DNA of 11,982 bases, from NCBI GenBank assembly GCA_026388445.1, contig JAPLJU010000217.1:1-11982 (forward strand), written 5' to 3'. The position numbers and the translations under genes are program-made. Below, in pieces: positions 1 through 6,794 of the stretch. The DNA comes from Deltaproteobacteria bacterium. GTDB lineage: Bacteria > Desulfobacterota > Syntrophia > Syntrophales > UBA2192. Below the pieces are notes generated by a model. The model had not been told where the DNA came from, did not search any database, and was given only the letters and a program-made list of their open reading frames with translations. Numbering within the stretch: position 1 is the stretch's first letter; each line of letters begins with the position of its first letter.

Positions 1-326
1 GCCAGCGTTTTTTTGAGCACGGGATTGCTGGTCTGGGTGACCATGGTGTTGATCGACTGGACCAGGGGGAGGCCGGCTCCGAGGAGGGTCGCGAGTTGCC
101 GCGTCATGGCCGAGAATTCCTGGATACCGACGCGGTTGAGGATGTTGCCGACGGAGCGGTCGTCAACGACGTTTTCCTTTTTTCGGCCCGACGACTCCCT
201 GACTTCTATCGGGTAGATGCTGCTGTCCCTGAGTCTCTGCCTGGCGGCGGTGAGGCTGCCGGCATCGATGATGCCTTTGAGCTTTTTTCCCCTCGTGTCG
301 AGGGCTACGTACTCATAAACGGGCAT
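1..326 (-). CDS. gspF: Type II secretion / type IV pilus inner-membrane protein GspF/PilC, N-terminal part
   Basis: Reading leftward from ATG at 326, 108 codons are open and run off the window edge. The protein starts MPVYEYVALDTRGKK, the classic GspF/PilC opening, followed by a small N-terminal module (about residues 1-50, with SIYPIEV at 37-43) and the beginning of the first T2SSF domain (about 68-108, with QEFSAMTRQLATLLGAGLPL). GspF-family proteins are polytopic inner-membrane platform proteins that couple the secretion or pilus ATPase to pseudopilus assembly; the membrane helices lie beyond the visible part. No clear Shine-Dalgarno precedes the ATG. No gspE-like gene lies just upstream, so the gene appears to start its own transcript. 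GspF versus PilC cannot be settled from this fragment. Confidence 0.9.
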   Translation of the reverse strand, partial: MPVYEYVALDTRGKKLKGIIDAGSLTAARQRLRDSSIYPIEVRESSGRKKENVVDDRSVGNILNRVGIQEFSAMTRQLATLLGAGLPLVQSINTMVTQTSNPVLKKTL

Positions 327-368
327 AAAAAGAGTTAAACACTTGACGCTTCAATCATTTTTGACTTT

Positions 369-397
369 CGTTTAGCACATCGGGGGCCGCTTTTCAA
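369..397 (-). promoter_or_regulatory. Candidate sigma70 promoter for the gspF-like gene
   Basis: On the minus strand TTGAAA (397-392) is followed after 17 bases by TAAACG (374-369). The -35 matches the consensus at 5 of 6 positions, the -10 at only 3 of 6. Transcription would begin near 362, about 36 bases before the start codon. This is a pattern match only. Confidence 0.25.
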
Positions 398-459
398 TAC
401 GCCAGGCACACCCCCCGGCGACACCCGGGGAGGGGGAGCCTCGTCCGGGGACCTCTTTA

Positions 460-487
460 TATAATCGGCAGATAAGGGATATCCCTT
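460..487 (+). promoter_or_regulatory. TATAAT box followed by a 14-bp perfect palindrome
   Basis: A perfect TATAAT lies at 460-465. From 474 to 487 the sequence AAGGGATATCCCTT is its own reverse complement, where the first transcribed bases would be. A T-rich run follows at 491-497. No good -35 is seen 17 bases upstream. It could be a promoter with an operator for the gene at 612, or a weak terminator-like hairpin (5-bp stem, ATAT loop). The rest of 327-611 shows no other gene; a GC-rich inverted repeat occurs near 413-430. Confidence 0.2.
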
Positions 488-611
488 TGATTTTTTTCGC
501 TTCTGTCCTGGCGTAAGTAACTCTCGGTAAGTCGGCGGTCCTGTCAGGCCGGGGTCATGACAAAAAATTCTTGAAATTCAGGAACTTTCATCATATTTTC
601 TTTTCGAGGCC

Positions 612-1019
612 ATGGACAGGGACAAACTGATTGAAAGGCTGAAAGAGACGAGGGATCCGGATGAAAGAAACAGGATTCTCGAGATTCTTTCGTCCCACGA
701 AGGAAAGGGGACACCTGCAGGTGCCGGATCGTCCAGGGCGGTCCCCGGCGGGAGAAAGGCCGTTTCGGGCATCTTTCTGGGCTATGTCGTCGGGGCCCTG
801 TTCCTTGCCGGTGGCTCCTGGATGGTCTATAATGGTTTCGTGGCCTTCTCCAGAGGCTCGAAGCGCGGGGGTATCGTCGCGCTTTTTACCGTGGGAGTTG
901 TGCTCCTGGTTTTGGGGGTTCTTGCCGTCTTCAGGGCGGGACGAGTCAAGGATATACCCGAAGGACCTCCCCCGGATGTCCAAAACAAAGACCGCGACAT
1001 CTTTCGCCTGGAGCCGTAG
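612..1019 (+). CDS. Small two-helix membrane protein of unknown function
   Basis: A 135-residue protein that I do not recognise. Residues 1-30 are charged and probably helical (MDRDKLIERLKETRDPDERN), followed by a Gly/Ser/Pro linker (31-48). Two strongly hydrophobic segments at about 51-78 and 87-107 would span the membrane, joined by a short basic loop (RGSKRGG) that suggests this loop faces the cytoplasm. The tail (108-135) is hydrophilic. A GAGG sits only 2 bases before the ATG, so the ribosome binding site is weak; no better in-frame start was found. The GTPase gene begins 43 bases downstream on the same strand, so the two may be co-transcribed. GC-ending codon use resembles neighbouring genes, which supports it being real. 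Confidence 0.7.
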   Translation: MDRDKLIERLKETRDPDERNRILEILSSHEGKGTPAGAGSSRAVPGGRKAVSGIFLGYVVGALFLAGGSWMVYNGFVAFSRGSKRGGIVALFTVGVVLLVLGVLAVFRAGRVKDIPEGPPPDVQNKDRDIFRLEP

Positions 1020-1062
1020 GTTTTGCTCCCCGAAGAACGTCATTTAATATGGAAGAATAGAC

Positions 1063-2046
1063 ATGCCGGCAAACCTTCCCCCCGAATATAAAGCGGCGGA
1101 AAAAAGATTCAAGGCGGCGTCAACCGTCGCCGAAAAGATCGCGGCCCTCGAGGACCTGATTTCGACGGTCCCGAAACACAAAGGCACCGACCATCTGCGG
1201 GCTGATCTGCGCCGACGGCTCTCCCAGCTCAACAAGGAGTCCCTCGAGCAGCGAAAGAAAAAGGGGGGCGGACGGGACAGCCTCTATAACATCCCGAAGG
1301 AAGGCGCCGCCCAGATGGCCCTCGCGGGGTTCGCCAATTCGGGGAAGTCATCCCTCCTGGCCAGCCTCACAAAGGCAACCCCCGTCATCGCCGACTATCC
1401 GCTCTCGACGCTTCTGCCCCTGCCCGGGATGATGCCCTACGAGGACATCCAGTTCCAGCTCGTGGATCTCCCGCCCATCGCCAACGAGACGACGGACGGC
1501 TGGGTCTCGGGGATCATCAGGATTGCCGACGGGATCCTCATCATCGTCGACCTCGCCGAGGATGCCCTGATCCAGCTCGAACTTATCCTCGATCAGCTCG
1601 GGAAATGGAACATCAGGACACGCCCTGAGAAGTCGGATGAGTTTCGCGGGGTCACCAGGCGGGCCGTCGTGGTGGCGAACAAGAAAGACCTCCCTGGGGC
1701 GGAGGAGAATTTCGGGAAACTGAAAGAAGGCTTCGGGAATTTCTACCCCATGGTGGCCGTCTCCTGCCTGAGGAAAGAGGGGCTGGAGGATCTGAAGCGC
1801 GAGATCTTCAGCCTGTCGGGGGTCATCCGCGTTTATTCGAAACCGCCGGGAAAACCTCCCGACCTCTCCAGGCCCTTCACCGTGCCGGTCGGATGCACGG
1901 TGACGGAGTTGGCCGAGAAGATCCACAAGGAATTCGTCATGAAAATGAAGTTCGCCCGGATCTGGGGCTCGGCGAAGTTCGAGGGTATGAAGGTGGAGAG
2001 AAATTACGTCCTGAAGGACCGGGACATCGTCGAGATCAACGCCTGA
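1063..2046 (+). CDS. DRG/Obg-like GTPase with C-terminal TGS domain
   Basis: A 327-residue P-loop GTPase. Residues 1-80 form a basic, probably helical N-terminal region. The G domain carries G1 GFANSGKSS (89-97), a switch I segment DYPLST (111-116) like the YPFTT of DRG proteins, G4 NKKD (206-209) and a G5-like VSCLRKEG (233-240). The G3 position reads DLPP (135-138), where DRG/Obg proteins have DxPG, so the invariant glycine is missing. A TGS domain (about 256-326, FTVPVGCTVTELAEKIH) ends in VLKDRDIVEI, as in DRG, Obg-related and RelA proteins. This TRAFAC group commonly acts on ribosomes or translation; the role here is inferred. GGAAGA at 1051-1056, 6 bases before ATG, supports the start. 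It converges with the next gene, ending 4 bases away. Confidence 0.85.
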   Translation: MPANLPPEYKAAEKRFKAASTVAEKIAALEDLISTVPKHKGTDHLRADLRRRLSQLNKESLEQRKKKGGGRDSLYNIPKEGAAQMALAGFANSGKSSLLASLTKATPVIADYPLSTLLPLPGMMPYEDIQFQLVDLPPIANETTDGWVSGIIRIADGILIIVDLAEDALIQLELILDQLGKWNIRTRPEKSDEFRGVTRRAVVVANKKDLPGAEENFGKLKEGFGNFYPMVAVSCLRKEGLEDLKREIFSLSGVIRVYSKPPGKPPDLSRPFTVPVGCTVTELAEKIHKEFVMKMKFARIWGSAKFEGMKVERNYVLKDRDIVEINA

Positions 2047-2050
2047 CGGG

Positions 2051-2491
2051 TTATTCTATTTTTTTCAGCTCAACCCCCCAGGAAGATACTTTCTGATCCC
2101 CCCTGAAAAAAGCTCCCCTGTTTCTGTAGTGGTCGTCGGCAACCTTCACGAGATACTCCGTTGCCGTGTAGGTGCCTTCCTTAGAAGCGCAGATGGATAG
2201 GATGGAGTCCCCGACGATCACGAACTTCCCGTAGAGATAGCCGAGAGAGGGGTTCAGGGACTTCCACACGGTCGTGTCGCTTCCTTCCTCGAAAGGCGTG
2301 ATCTCGTAGTCGTTGACGATGCCGATGGATTTGTCTTCGAGAAGCAGTTTCATCCGGCTTTCATTGAGCCAGAATTGCTTGAGATGGGTGATCCGGGCAC
2401 TCCCCTCGATGGGGATGGCTTTTCCCTGGTCGTCGAAATAATGACCCGTCGCCTGCCATTTTCCTTCCTGCAGGATGAATGTGTGCTTCAT
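2051..2491 (-). CDS. Conserved-looking small beta-rich protein, function unknown
   Basis: Starting at ATG 2491 this is a 146-residue protein beginning MKHTFILQEGKWQATG. AGAGAGG lies 8 bases upstream, which favours this start. An in-frame ATG at 2527 (158 residues) with AGAGG 10 bases upstream is a possible alternative; a further TTG at 2536 is less likely. The sequence has alternating polar and hydrophobic stretches typical of beta strands, no signal peptide, no membrane segment and few cysteines. The pattern (GKWQATGHYFDDQG near the N-terminus, repeated short strands, end near VSSWGVELKK) recalls small lipocalin- or nitrobindin-like barrels, but that is only a fold guess. It is transcribed divergently from the DUF554 gene. 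Confidence 0.7.
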   Translation of the reverse strand: MKHTFILQEGKWQATGHYFDDQGKAIPIEGSARITHLKQFWLNESRMKLLLEDKSIGIVNDYEITPFEEGSDTTVWKSLNPSLGYLYGKFVIVGDSILSICASKEGTYTATEYLVKVADDHYRNRGAFFRGDQKVSSWGVELKKIE

Positions 2492-2591
2492 GCGCGAGAC
2501 CTCTCTTTTGTCAGGTAGGTTCGTCATATCAATCAATCCTCTGCCCTGTCAATCGAAGTGTGTGTTTTGTCGCGCGAAAAAAGACTTTCTC

Positions 2592-2620
2592 TTGCCGTGA
2601 GAGATGATCAGTGATATGAG
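2592..2620 (+). promoter_or_regulatory. Candidate sigma70 promoter of the DUF554 gene
   Basis: TTGCCG (2592-2597) and TATGAG (2615-2620) are spaced by exactly 17 bases; each matches consensus at 4 of 6 positions. The predicted transcription start near 2627 leaves a 22-base leader with the Shine-Dalgarno at 2637-2642. It agrees with translation from TTG 2649 and would exclude the upstream ATGs at 2604 and 2616 from the mRNA. Confidence 0.4.
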
Positions 2621-2648
2621 ACGGCACATTCTTTTCAAGGAGTTTCTC

Positions 2649-3326
2649 TTGACGGGAACCATCGTCAATACCGGGGCGATTGTTGCGGGAAGCGTGATCG
2701 GCGTGATCATCGGCAAGAGGCTGCCCGAGCGTTTGAAGGGCATCGTCATGCAGGCCCTCGGGCTTGCCGTCATTCTCATCGGCCTTCAGATGGCTCTTTC
2801 GGGCAAGAATCTTCTCGCCACGATCGGGTGCCTGCTCCTGGGTGCGATCACCGGCGAGGTCATCAACATCGAGAGGGGCGTTGAAAGGATGGGCGAATGG
2901 CTGAAGGCTCGCGCCCGTTCCGATTCCTCGTCCTTCGTCCGGGGATTTGTCGTCTCCTCGATCCTTTACTGCACCGGGGCGATGGTCATTGTCGGCTCCA
3001 TACAGGACGGGACCGTGGGCGATACGAGCACCCTTTACGTCAAGTCCCTTCTCGACGGGACGGCCTCCGTGGCATTCGCGTCATCCATGGGCATCGGGGT
3101 TGCCTTCTCGGCCCTGTCGGTCCTGGTTGTCCAGGGCACGATCACACTGCTTGCGGCGAAACTTGCCTTCCTTCAGGACCCCGGTGTCCTGAACGCCGTA
3201 ACGGCGACGGGGGGTCTTCTTATCCTCGCGATCGGCATCAATCTCCTGGAGATCCGCCAGATCCGCGTGGGAAACATGATCCCCGCACTCCTCTTTGCCA
3301 TCCTGCTTGCGGTGTGGCTCCCGTAA
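2649..3326 (+). CDS. DUF554 family integral membrane protein
   Basis: With the TTG start at 2649 the protein has 225 residues, close to the usual DUF554 length, and opens TGTIVNTGAIVAGSVIG as this family does. AAGGAG at 2637-2642, 6 bases before the TTG, is a strong ribosome binding site; the upstream in-frame ATGs at 2604 and 2616 lack one at proper spacing and would add an atypical polar extension. About seven hydrophobic segments are visible (near 3-22, 30-50, 55-72, 97-116, 141-170, 178-200, 205-225), with the family-like GAMVIVGSIQDG (110-121) and LLDGTASVAFASS (134-146). The function of the family is not firmly known; transport has been suggested from its topology. It stands alone, divergent from the gene at 2491 and convergent with a broken CoA-transferase gene. 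Confidence 0.85.
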   Translation: MTGTIVNTGAIVAGSVIGVIIGKRLPERLKGIVMQALGLAVILIGLQMALSGKNLLATIGCLLLGAITGEVINIERGVERMGEWLKARARSDSSSFVRGFVVSSILYCTGAMVIVGSIQDGTVGDTSTLYVKSLLDGTASVAFASSMGIGVAFSALSVLVVQGTITLLAAKLAFLQDPGVLNAVTATGGLLILAIGINLLEIRQIRVGNMIPALLFAILLAVWLP

Positions 3327-3353
3327 AGCCATCGAAGGATCCCGGCGCGTCTG

Positions 3354-3871
3354 TTAAATGACGCCCTGAGATTTGAGACTGCGGATTTCTTCTTCGTTGA
3401 AGCCCATCTCCCGGAGGACCTCCAGTGTGTGCTCGCCGAGAATGGGGGGAGGGGACTTCCAGCCGGGCTCTGACTGTAGGGGCCGTCCTGGCCGAAGCCG
3501 GTGAGTGAGCAGTAGATGAGCCTGCCGTTGATCTTTTTCAAATCGTCGTAGCCAAGCCCCATCTACTGCATCATGCCGGGACGGAAGTTTTCTATGATCA
3601 CATCGGACCTGCCGGCCATCCGTATGAAGACCTCTCGGCCTTGCGGATGCTTGAGGTCGAGCTTCATACCTTTCTTGTTCCGGTTCATGATGTGAAAGAA
3701 ACTCCCCGTGGTCCTGATCAGGGGCGGCGCCGACCGGAAATTGTCGCCGCCGTTGGGACCCTCGATCTTGATGACCTCCGCGCCGAGATCGGCCAGCATC
3801 TGTGTGCAGAGGGATCCGGGCAGAAGCGGTGCGAGATCGAGCACTCGAATGCCGTCCAGGGCTTGCGTCAT
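3354..3871 (-). pseudogene. CaiB/BaiF family (class III) CoA-transferase, degraded by a nonsense codon and an internal deletion
   Basis: From ATG 3871 (GGGAG 5 bases upstream) the reading frame gives a typical family III CoA-transferase N-terminus: MTQALDGIRVLDLAPLLPG, LADLGAEVIKIEGP and SDVIIENFRPGMMQ. An in-frame TAG at 3565-3563 interrupts it where the family reads RPGvMxRLGLGY; the frame then continues with MGLGYDDLKKINGRLIYCS and TGFGQDGPYSQ. Near 3465-3475 it jumps to another frame encoding the family's C-terminal end (KSPPPILGEHTLEVLREMGF onward, stop at 3356-3354). Only about 170 of the usual 380-400 residues remain. The lost middle includes the catalytic aspartate region, so no active enzyme can result. 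Members transfer CoA between acids such as carnitine, oxalate or aromatic acids; the substrate here is unknown. Confidence 0.88.
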
Positions 3872-3952
3872 TTTTTCTCCCTTTGAAAATGTCGTGATGT
3901 CCTTCCGGGAAAAAAGCGGTTCACTTTTTCATAATCGGCCTCCGGAGTGCAA

Positions 3953-3980
3953 GAAAAAATTTCCCGCCAATCCGGCGGAG
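3953..3980 (-). terminator. Intrinsic terminator after the alpha/beta hydrolase gene
   Basis: On the minus strand CCGCC and GGCGG (3978-3974 and 3968-3964) form a 5-bp GC stem with a 5-base loop, followed within a few bases by a run of six T (3959-3954). It lies about 33 bases beyond the stop of the hydrolase gene. The stem is short, so efficiency is uncertain. Confidence 0.5.
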
Positions 3981-4012
3981 GAGGAACATATTGACTGCCT
4001 GTTCGGGGATGC

Positions 4013-4846
4013 TCAACCCTCCAGGAAGGCTGTTACCAGGTCGTTAAATTTCCCGGGATATTCGAAGTTCGGCATGTGGCCGCATTTTTCGAAGATGTGA
4101 AGGGTTGCGCCCGGGATATCCGCCTTCGCCCGATAGGCATGGCTGAGGGGGAGGATCCGGTCGTAGGTCCCCCAGATGATGAGCGTCGGGTTCCGGATGC
4201 GTCCGAGGCTCGTGAGGACGGGATTCAGGATATGGGGACGAACGCCCCGGATGGTCAGGAGGGAACGAAGGACCGTTAGAAGGGCCCTGCGGTTTTCCCT
4301 GGGGAGAAGCAGTCTGTATCGAAGATCGACGAAGTCACCCGTGATGACGTCCGGATCGTAGACGAGCCTCCTGAAGAAGATACTGAGAATTCTTCTCGTC
4401 GGGTGGAGTGCCCATGGTCCGAGAAAGGGAAGGGTGGAAAGACGAAGGGGCCATGTGACCTCGGGCCCCAGAGACGCGCTCGAGACGAGGACGAGTTTTT
4501 CAACTCGCCCGGGGTGGGTGAGGGCATACTTCAGCGCAAGCCCGCCGCCGAGGGAATGTCCCACCAGGTGGCAGCGCTCGATACCGCAAGCCGACATGAA
4601 GTCCTGGATGAAGCGGAGAAAAACTTCAGGGGTGTATTCGATGTCGGGTTTATCGGTGAAACCGACCCAGTCAGGCGCGAAGACACGGTGACTTGCCGCA
4701 AGGGCTTTGATATTGTGTTTCCAGATGTCGGCCGAGTCCCCCAGGCCGTGGAGGAGCAAAACAGGTGTTCCTGAATCCCCCAGGGCCCAGAAGCGTGTCT
4801 TGATCCGGCCGACCCTGATGAAGCTGATCAGCGGATCGGCTGTCAT
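4013..4846 (-). CDS. Alpha/beta-fold hydrolase
   Basis: From ATG 4846 the protein has 277 residues, a normal length for a soluble alpha/beta hydrolase. The oxyanion-hole motif LLLHGLGDS is at 30-38, the nucleophile elbow GHSLGG at 96-101 (Ser98), the acid in WGTYDR at 225-230 (Asp229), and the catalytic His in KCGHMPN (His257), so the triad is complete. A cap region lies at about 125-205. The fold resembles lipases, esterases and meta-cleavage hydrolases; the substrate cannot be read from sequence. The open frame extends upstream to 4957, but those codons overlap the 3' end of the RRM gene and look non-coding, so I prefer MTADPLISF as the start. The ribosome binding site there is weak. It lies 73 bases downstream of the RRM gene on the same strand. 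Confidence 0.85.
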   Translation of the reverse strand: MTADPLISFIRVGRIKTRFWALGDSGTPVLLLHGLGDSADIWKHNIKALAASHRVFAPDWVGFTDKPDIEYTPEVFLRFIQDFMSACGIERCHLVGHSLGGGLALKYALTHPGRVEKLVLVSSASLGPEVTWPLRLSTLPFLGPWALHPTRRILSIFFRRLVYDPDVITGDFVDLRYRLLLPRENRRALLTVLRSLLTIRGVRPHILNPVLTSLGRIRNPTLIIWGTYDRILPLSHAYRAKADIPGATLHIFEKCGHMPNFEYPGKFNDLVTAFLEG

Positions 4847-4919
4847 GATCTGATGCTCGACCTGTTCACAGTGACGGGAGCAATTCCAGAATGGAAACGA
4901 AAAGAAGAATGCTGTCCTT

Positions 4920-5237
4920 CTAGAATCGGCGGCCGCCGCCGCCCCGGAATCCACCACCGCGGCTGTCGCGTCTCGGGCCTCCCTGATCCGTTCTGGGTCT
5001 TGCCTCGTTCACGACGATCGTTTTCCCACGAAGGGAAGTGCCGTTCAATTTGCCGATGGCCTCACCGGCAGCCGCGTCGGTTTCCATTTCGACGAAACCG
5101 AAACCCTTCCCCATGCCGGTCAGCTTGTCCCGGATGACCGTCGCGGATGCGACGTTTCCCAGTGCTGAGAAATGGGTCTTGAGATCCTCATCGGTTACAT
5201 CGCTTGAGAGATTGCCCACGTACAATTTTTTTGCCAT
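4920..5237 (-). CDS. Single-RRM, glycine-rich RNA-binding protein (cold-shock type)
   Basis: From ATG 5237, with AAAGGAG 7 bases upstream, this is a 105-residue protein with one RNA recognition motif (about 4-80). RNP2 is LYVGNL (5-10) and RNP1 is KGFGFVEM (44-51), with the aromatic residues that stack on RNA present. A short Gly/Arg-rich tail (86-105, GGGFRGGGGRRF) follows. The layout matches small bacterial RRM proteins of cyanobacteria and Deltaproteobacteria, several of which are cold induced; they bind single-stranded RNA in the cytoplasm. The open frame reaches up to 5282, but those codons fall in the leader hairpin and are not coding. Regulation through the leader (hairpin at 5256-5287) is likely from the sequence but unproven. 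Confidence 0.92.
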   Translation of the reverse strand: MAKKLYVGNLSSDVTDEDLKTHFSALGNVASATVIRDKLTGMGKGFGFVEMETDAAAGEAIGKLNGTSLRGKTIVVNEARPRTDQGGPRRDSRGGGFRGGGGRRF

Positions 5238-5255
5238 GCTCAAACTCCTTTCAAT

Positions 5256-5287
5256 AAAAAACCACCACACTCTTGAGAGCATGGTGG
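5256..5287 (-). terminator. Terminator-like hairpin in the leader of the RRM gene (candidate attenuator)
   Basis: On the minus strand positions 5287 to 5262 fold into an 11-bp stem (CCACCA...TGGTGG at the base, two G-U pairs, a four-base TCAA loop), followed at once by six T (5261-5256). This is a good intrinsic terminator, yet it lies only 18 bases before the RRM start codon and just ahead of its Shine-Dalgarno. No gene on this strand ends upstream, so it should act on the RRM gene's own leader. A segment at 5317-5311 (GAGAGCA) is complementary to TGCTCTC at 5281-5275 in the stem's left arm and could form a competing antiterminator. Confidence 0.65.
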
Positions 5288-5376
5288 CCGGTTTCCTGAC
5301 GCGATGTGCTTGCTCTCGGGCTCTTCTGGCCCCGCTTCCCAGTGAAAGCGACAGAGTACAATATAAATTTTTCGGA

Positions 5377-5406
5377 ATATTAGCACTGAATTATGACGGC
5401 CGTCAA
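5377..5406 (-). promoter_or_regulatory. Candidate promoter of the RRM gene with an overlapping 12-bp palindrome
   Basis: On the minus strand TTGACG (5406-5401) and TAATAT (5382-5377) are separated by 18 bases. The predicted start near 5370 gives a leader of about 133 nt. The perfect palindrome TGACGGCCGTCA (5394-5405) covers most of the -35 box and could be an operator. The remainder of the gene-free stretch 5288-5614 shows no other gene; it becomes AT-rich near 5500-5535, where a weak plus-strand promoter for the next gene may lie. Confidence 0.35.
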
Positions 5407-5614
5407 GGATTCATTTCGAAAAAGTGCGTAAAAGCTCTTTGGAATGGCCATCCATATGCCCCTTTGCGTAGCCGGTCATGCCAGGGCCCGGCGTTACATT
5501 AAATGTTGCAATTTCGGACGAAATCTTTAAATTAAGAACGGACTTTCTGAGATTTTTTCGCCGGAACATTCCGAGGAAGAGGGGGATATCTCAGCTAAGG
5601 AAAGGAGGGTACCC

Positions 5615-6130
5615 ATGGGATTTTTTGACAAAGTGTTTGGAGGCAAGGAAGCCGCGCCGCCTGAAGGCTGGCAGCTCCACGAACGGACGGATCTCGGGTT
5701 GAGGTTTTCCTGCCCGGCGGACTGGCGCATCGGCGGCATCGAAGGCGGTATCGAAATCTGCCCGCCCGGTTGCGCGCGCGTCCCTGACCCCCTGCGGGGA
5801 AAAGAGGTGCCGAGCCCTCGCGTGGAGTGGACGACAAAAGATGTTCTAGGGGCGGACAAGACGCTCGTGAAGGAGACGGTCAAATCCCGTTCGGGTGCAT
5901 ACCCGGGTTACCGGTTTGTCAAGCACATCGCGAGCAGCGTCAAAAATGCGGACCAGGCGGCAGTTTACGAGTTTCAATACGGAGCGGGCGAAAACCCCTC
6001 CTCCGCCATTTCTGCTCTTGCCCTGAGCAAAAACAGGATTTTCAGTGCCCTCGCTGTCGGAGCCCGCACGGATTTCGACAGGTATCGCGGCGACCTCGAG
6101 CGCATTGTCTCCTCTTTTGAGCTGATCTGA
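5615..6130 (+). CDS. Small protein of unknown function, PsbP/DcrB-like pattern
   Basis: A 171-residue protein preceded by an excellent ribosome binding site (AAAGGAGG at 5601-5608, 6 bases before ATG). It begins MGFFDKVFGGKEAAPPEGW, with no signal peptide or membrane helix. The body has the pattern of the PsbP/Mog1/DcrB-like fold: a short polar start, then LGLRFSCPADWRIGG (28-42) where that group has 'gfsf.yP.dW', a charged middle, and a final helix ending YRGDLERIVSSFELI (157-171), as in such domains. This is a fold-level resemblance, not a firm family assignment. The VOC gene starts 46 bases downstream on the same strand, so they probably form an operon ending at the terminator at 6912-6948. 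Confidence 0.75.
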   Translation: MGFFDKVFGGKEAAPPEGWQLHERTDLGLRFSCPADWRIGGIEGGIEICPPGCARVPDPLRGKEVPSPRVEWTTKDVLGADKTLVKETVKSRSGAYPGYRFVKHIASSVKNADQAAVYEFQYGAGENPSSAISALALSKNRIFSALAVGARTDFDRYRGDLERIVSSFELI

Positions 6131-6176
6131 CAGGAGTCATACAACAGTCATACTCGGTGAAATCTGGGAGGTGCTC

Positions 6177-6794
6177 ATGATCCGGCGGATAGATCACGTT
6201 TCAGTTGCCGTGAGGGACCTGGTCCGGGCCAGGTCTTTTTTCGTTGACGCGCTCGGCGGGCGTGTCCTCTACACCGGCCCCATGCCGGAGGAGAGATATC
6301 GATGGACGACGATCGAACTCGGGACATCCTGCCTTCTGGAACTCATCGACCCGCTGGGGGAGGGCGGGTTCGTGGACGAGTTTCTGAAGAAGCGTGGCGA
6401 GGGGCTCCATCACATCACGATCCAGGTTGATAACCTCGAGGAGACCTGCCAGACGCTCCAGTCGCTGGGGGTCCCCACTTTCGGGATGCGGCAGCCCGTT
6501 CCCGGCTGGAGGGAAGCCTACATCCACCCGAAACACGCTTTCGGTGTTCTTATCCAGTTCGCAGAGTTCAATCCCCTGGACTGGATTGAGCCCGGCTACA
6601 TTCCTGCCGCCTACCGGGAGTTCACACCAACGGAGAAAGCGGGATTGGAGCATGGGTCTTTGACCGTTCAAAAGGTGGAGACGGATGGGGGCCCCCAGGT
6701 GGAGATCCGGAGAGGTGAAGAGACTCTTCAGATCCCGGAAAAAGACCTTGCGGTATTGATCCGGTCCCTGGAACGTCTGCAGTCATCCCAATAG
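6177..6794 (+). CDS. VOC-fold protein, methylmalonyl-CoA epimerase-like with a C-terminal extension
   Basis: A 205-residue protein; ATG 6177 with GGGAGG 5 bases upstream is preferred over the GTG at 6171, which lies inside that site. Residues 1-135 follow the glyoxalase/VOC pattern of methylmalonyl-CoA epimerase: MIRRIDHVSVAV (His7), IELGTSCLLELIDP (48-59), GEGLHHITIQVDNL (74-87) and YIHPKHAFGVLIQFAE (115-130). In that family a His pair and acidic residues hold a divalent metal. Here the usual 'vLiEl' is VLIQF, so the expected Glu position holds Gln127, which argues for a changed activity or a related VOC enzyme. Residues 136-205 form an extra, charged domain (typical epimerases have about 130-150 residues). 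The assignment to epimerase proper is uncertain; VOC superfamily membership is strong. Confidence 0.8.
   Translation: MIRRIDHVSVAVRDLVRARSFFVDALGGRVLYTGPMPEERYRWTTIELGTSCLLELIDPLGEGGFVDEFLKKRGEGLHHITIQVDNLEETCQTLQSLGVPTFGMRQPVPGWREAYIHPKHAFGVLIQFAEFNPLDWIEPGYIPAAYREFTPTEKAGLEHGSLTVQKVETDGGPQVEIRRGEETLQIPEKDLAVLIRSLERLQSSQ

Noticed and set aside
413..430. GC-rich inverted repeat (CCCCGG...CCGGGG) as a terminator
   Set aside because: No T run follows on either strand and no gene ends nearby.
1348..1926. Minus-strand ORF of 192 codons within the GTPase gene
   Set aside because: Shadow of the GTPase gene, without ribosome binding site or recognisable domain.
3173..3562. A separate 129-residue minus-strand gene starting MGLGYDDLKK
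   Set aside because: Its first 30 residues continue the CoA-transferase after the nonsense codon; the rest is the out-of-frame C-terminus and the antisense of the DUF554 gene.
6135..6153. Direct repeat AGTCATAC twice, 11 bases apart
   Set aside because: Only two short copies in an intergenic gap; too little to distinguish from chance.
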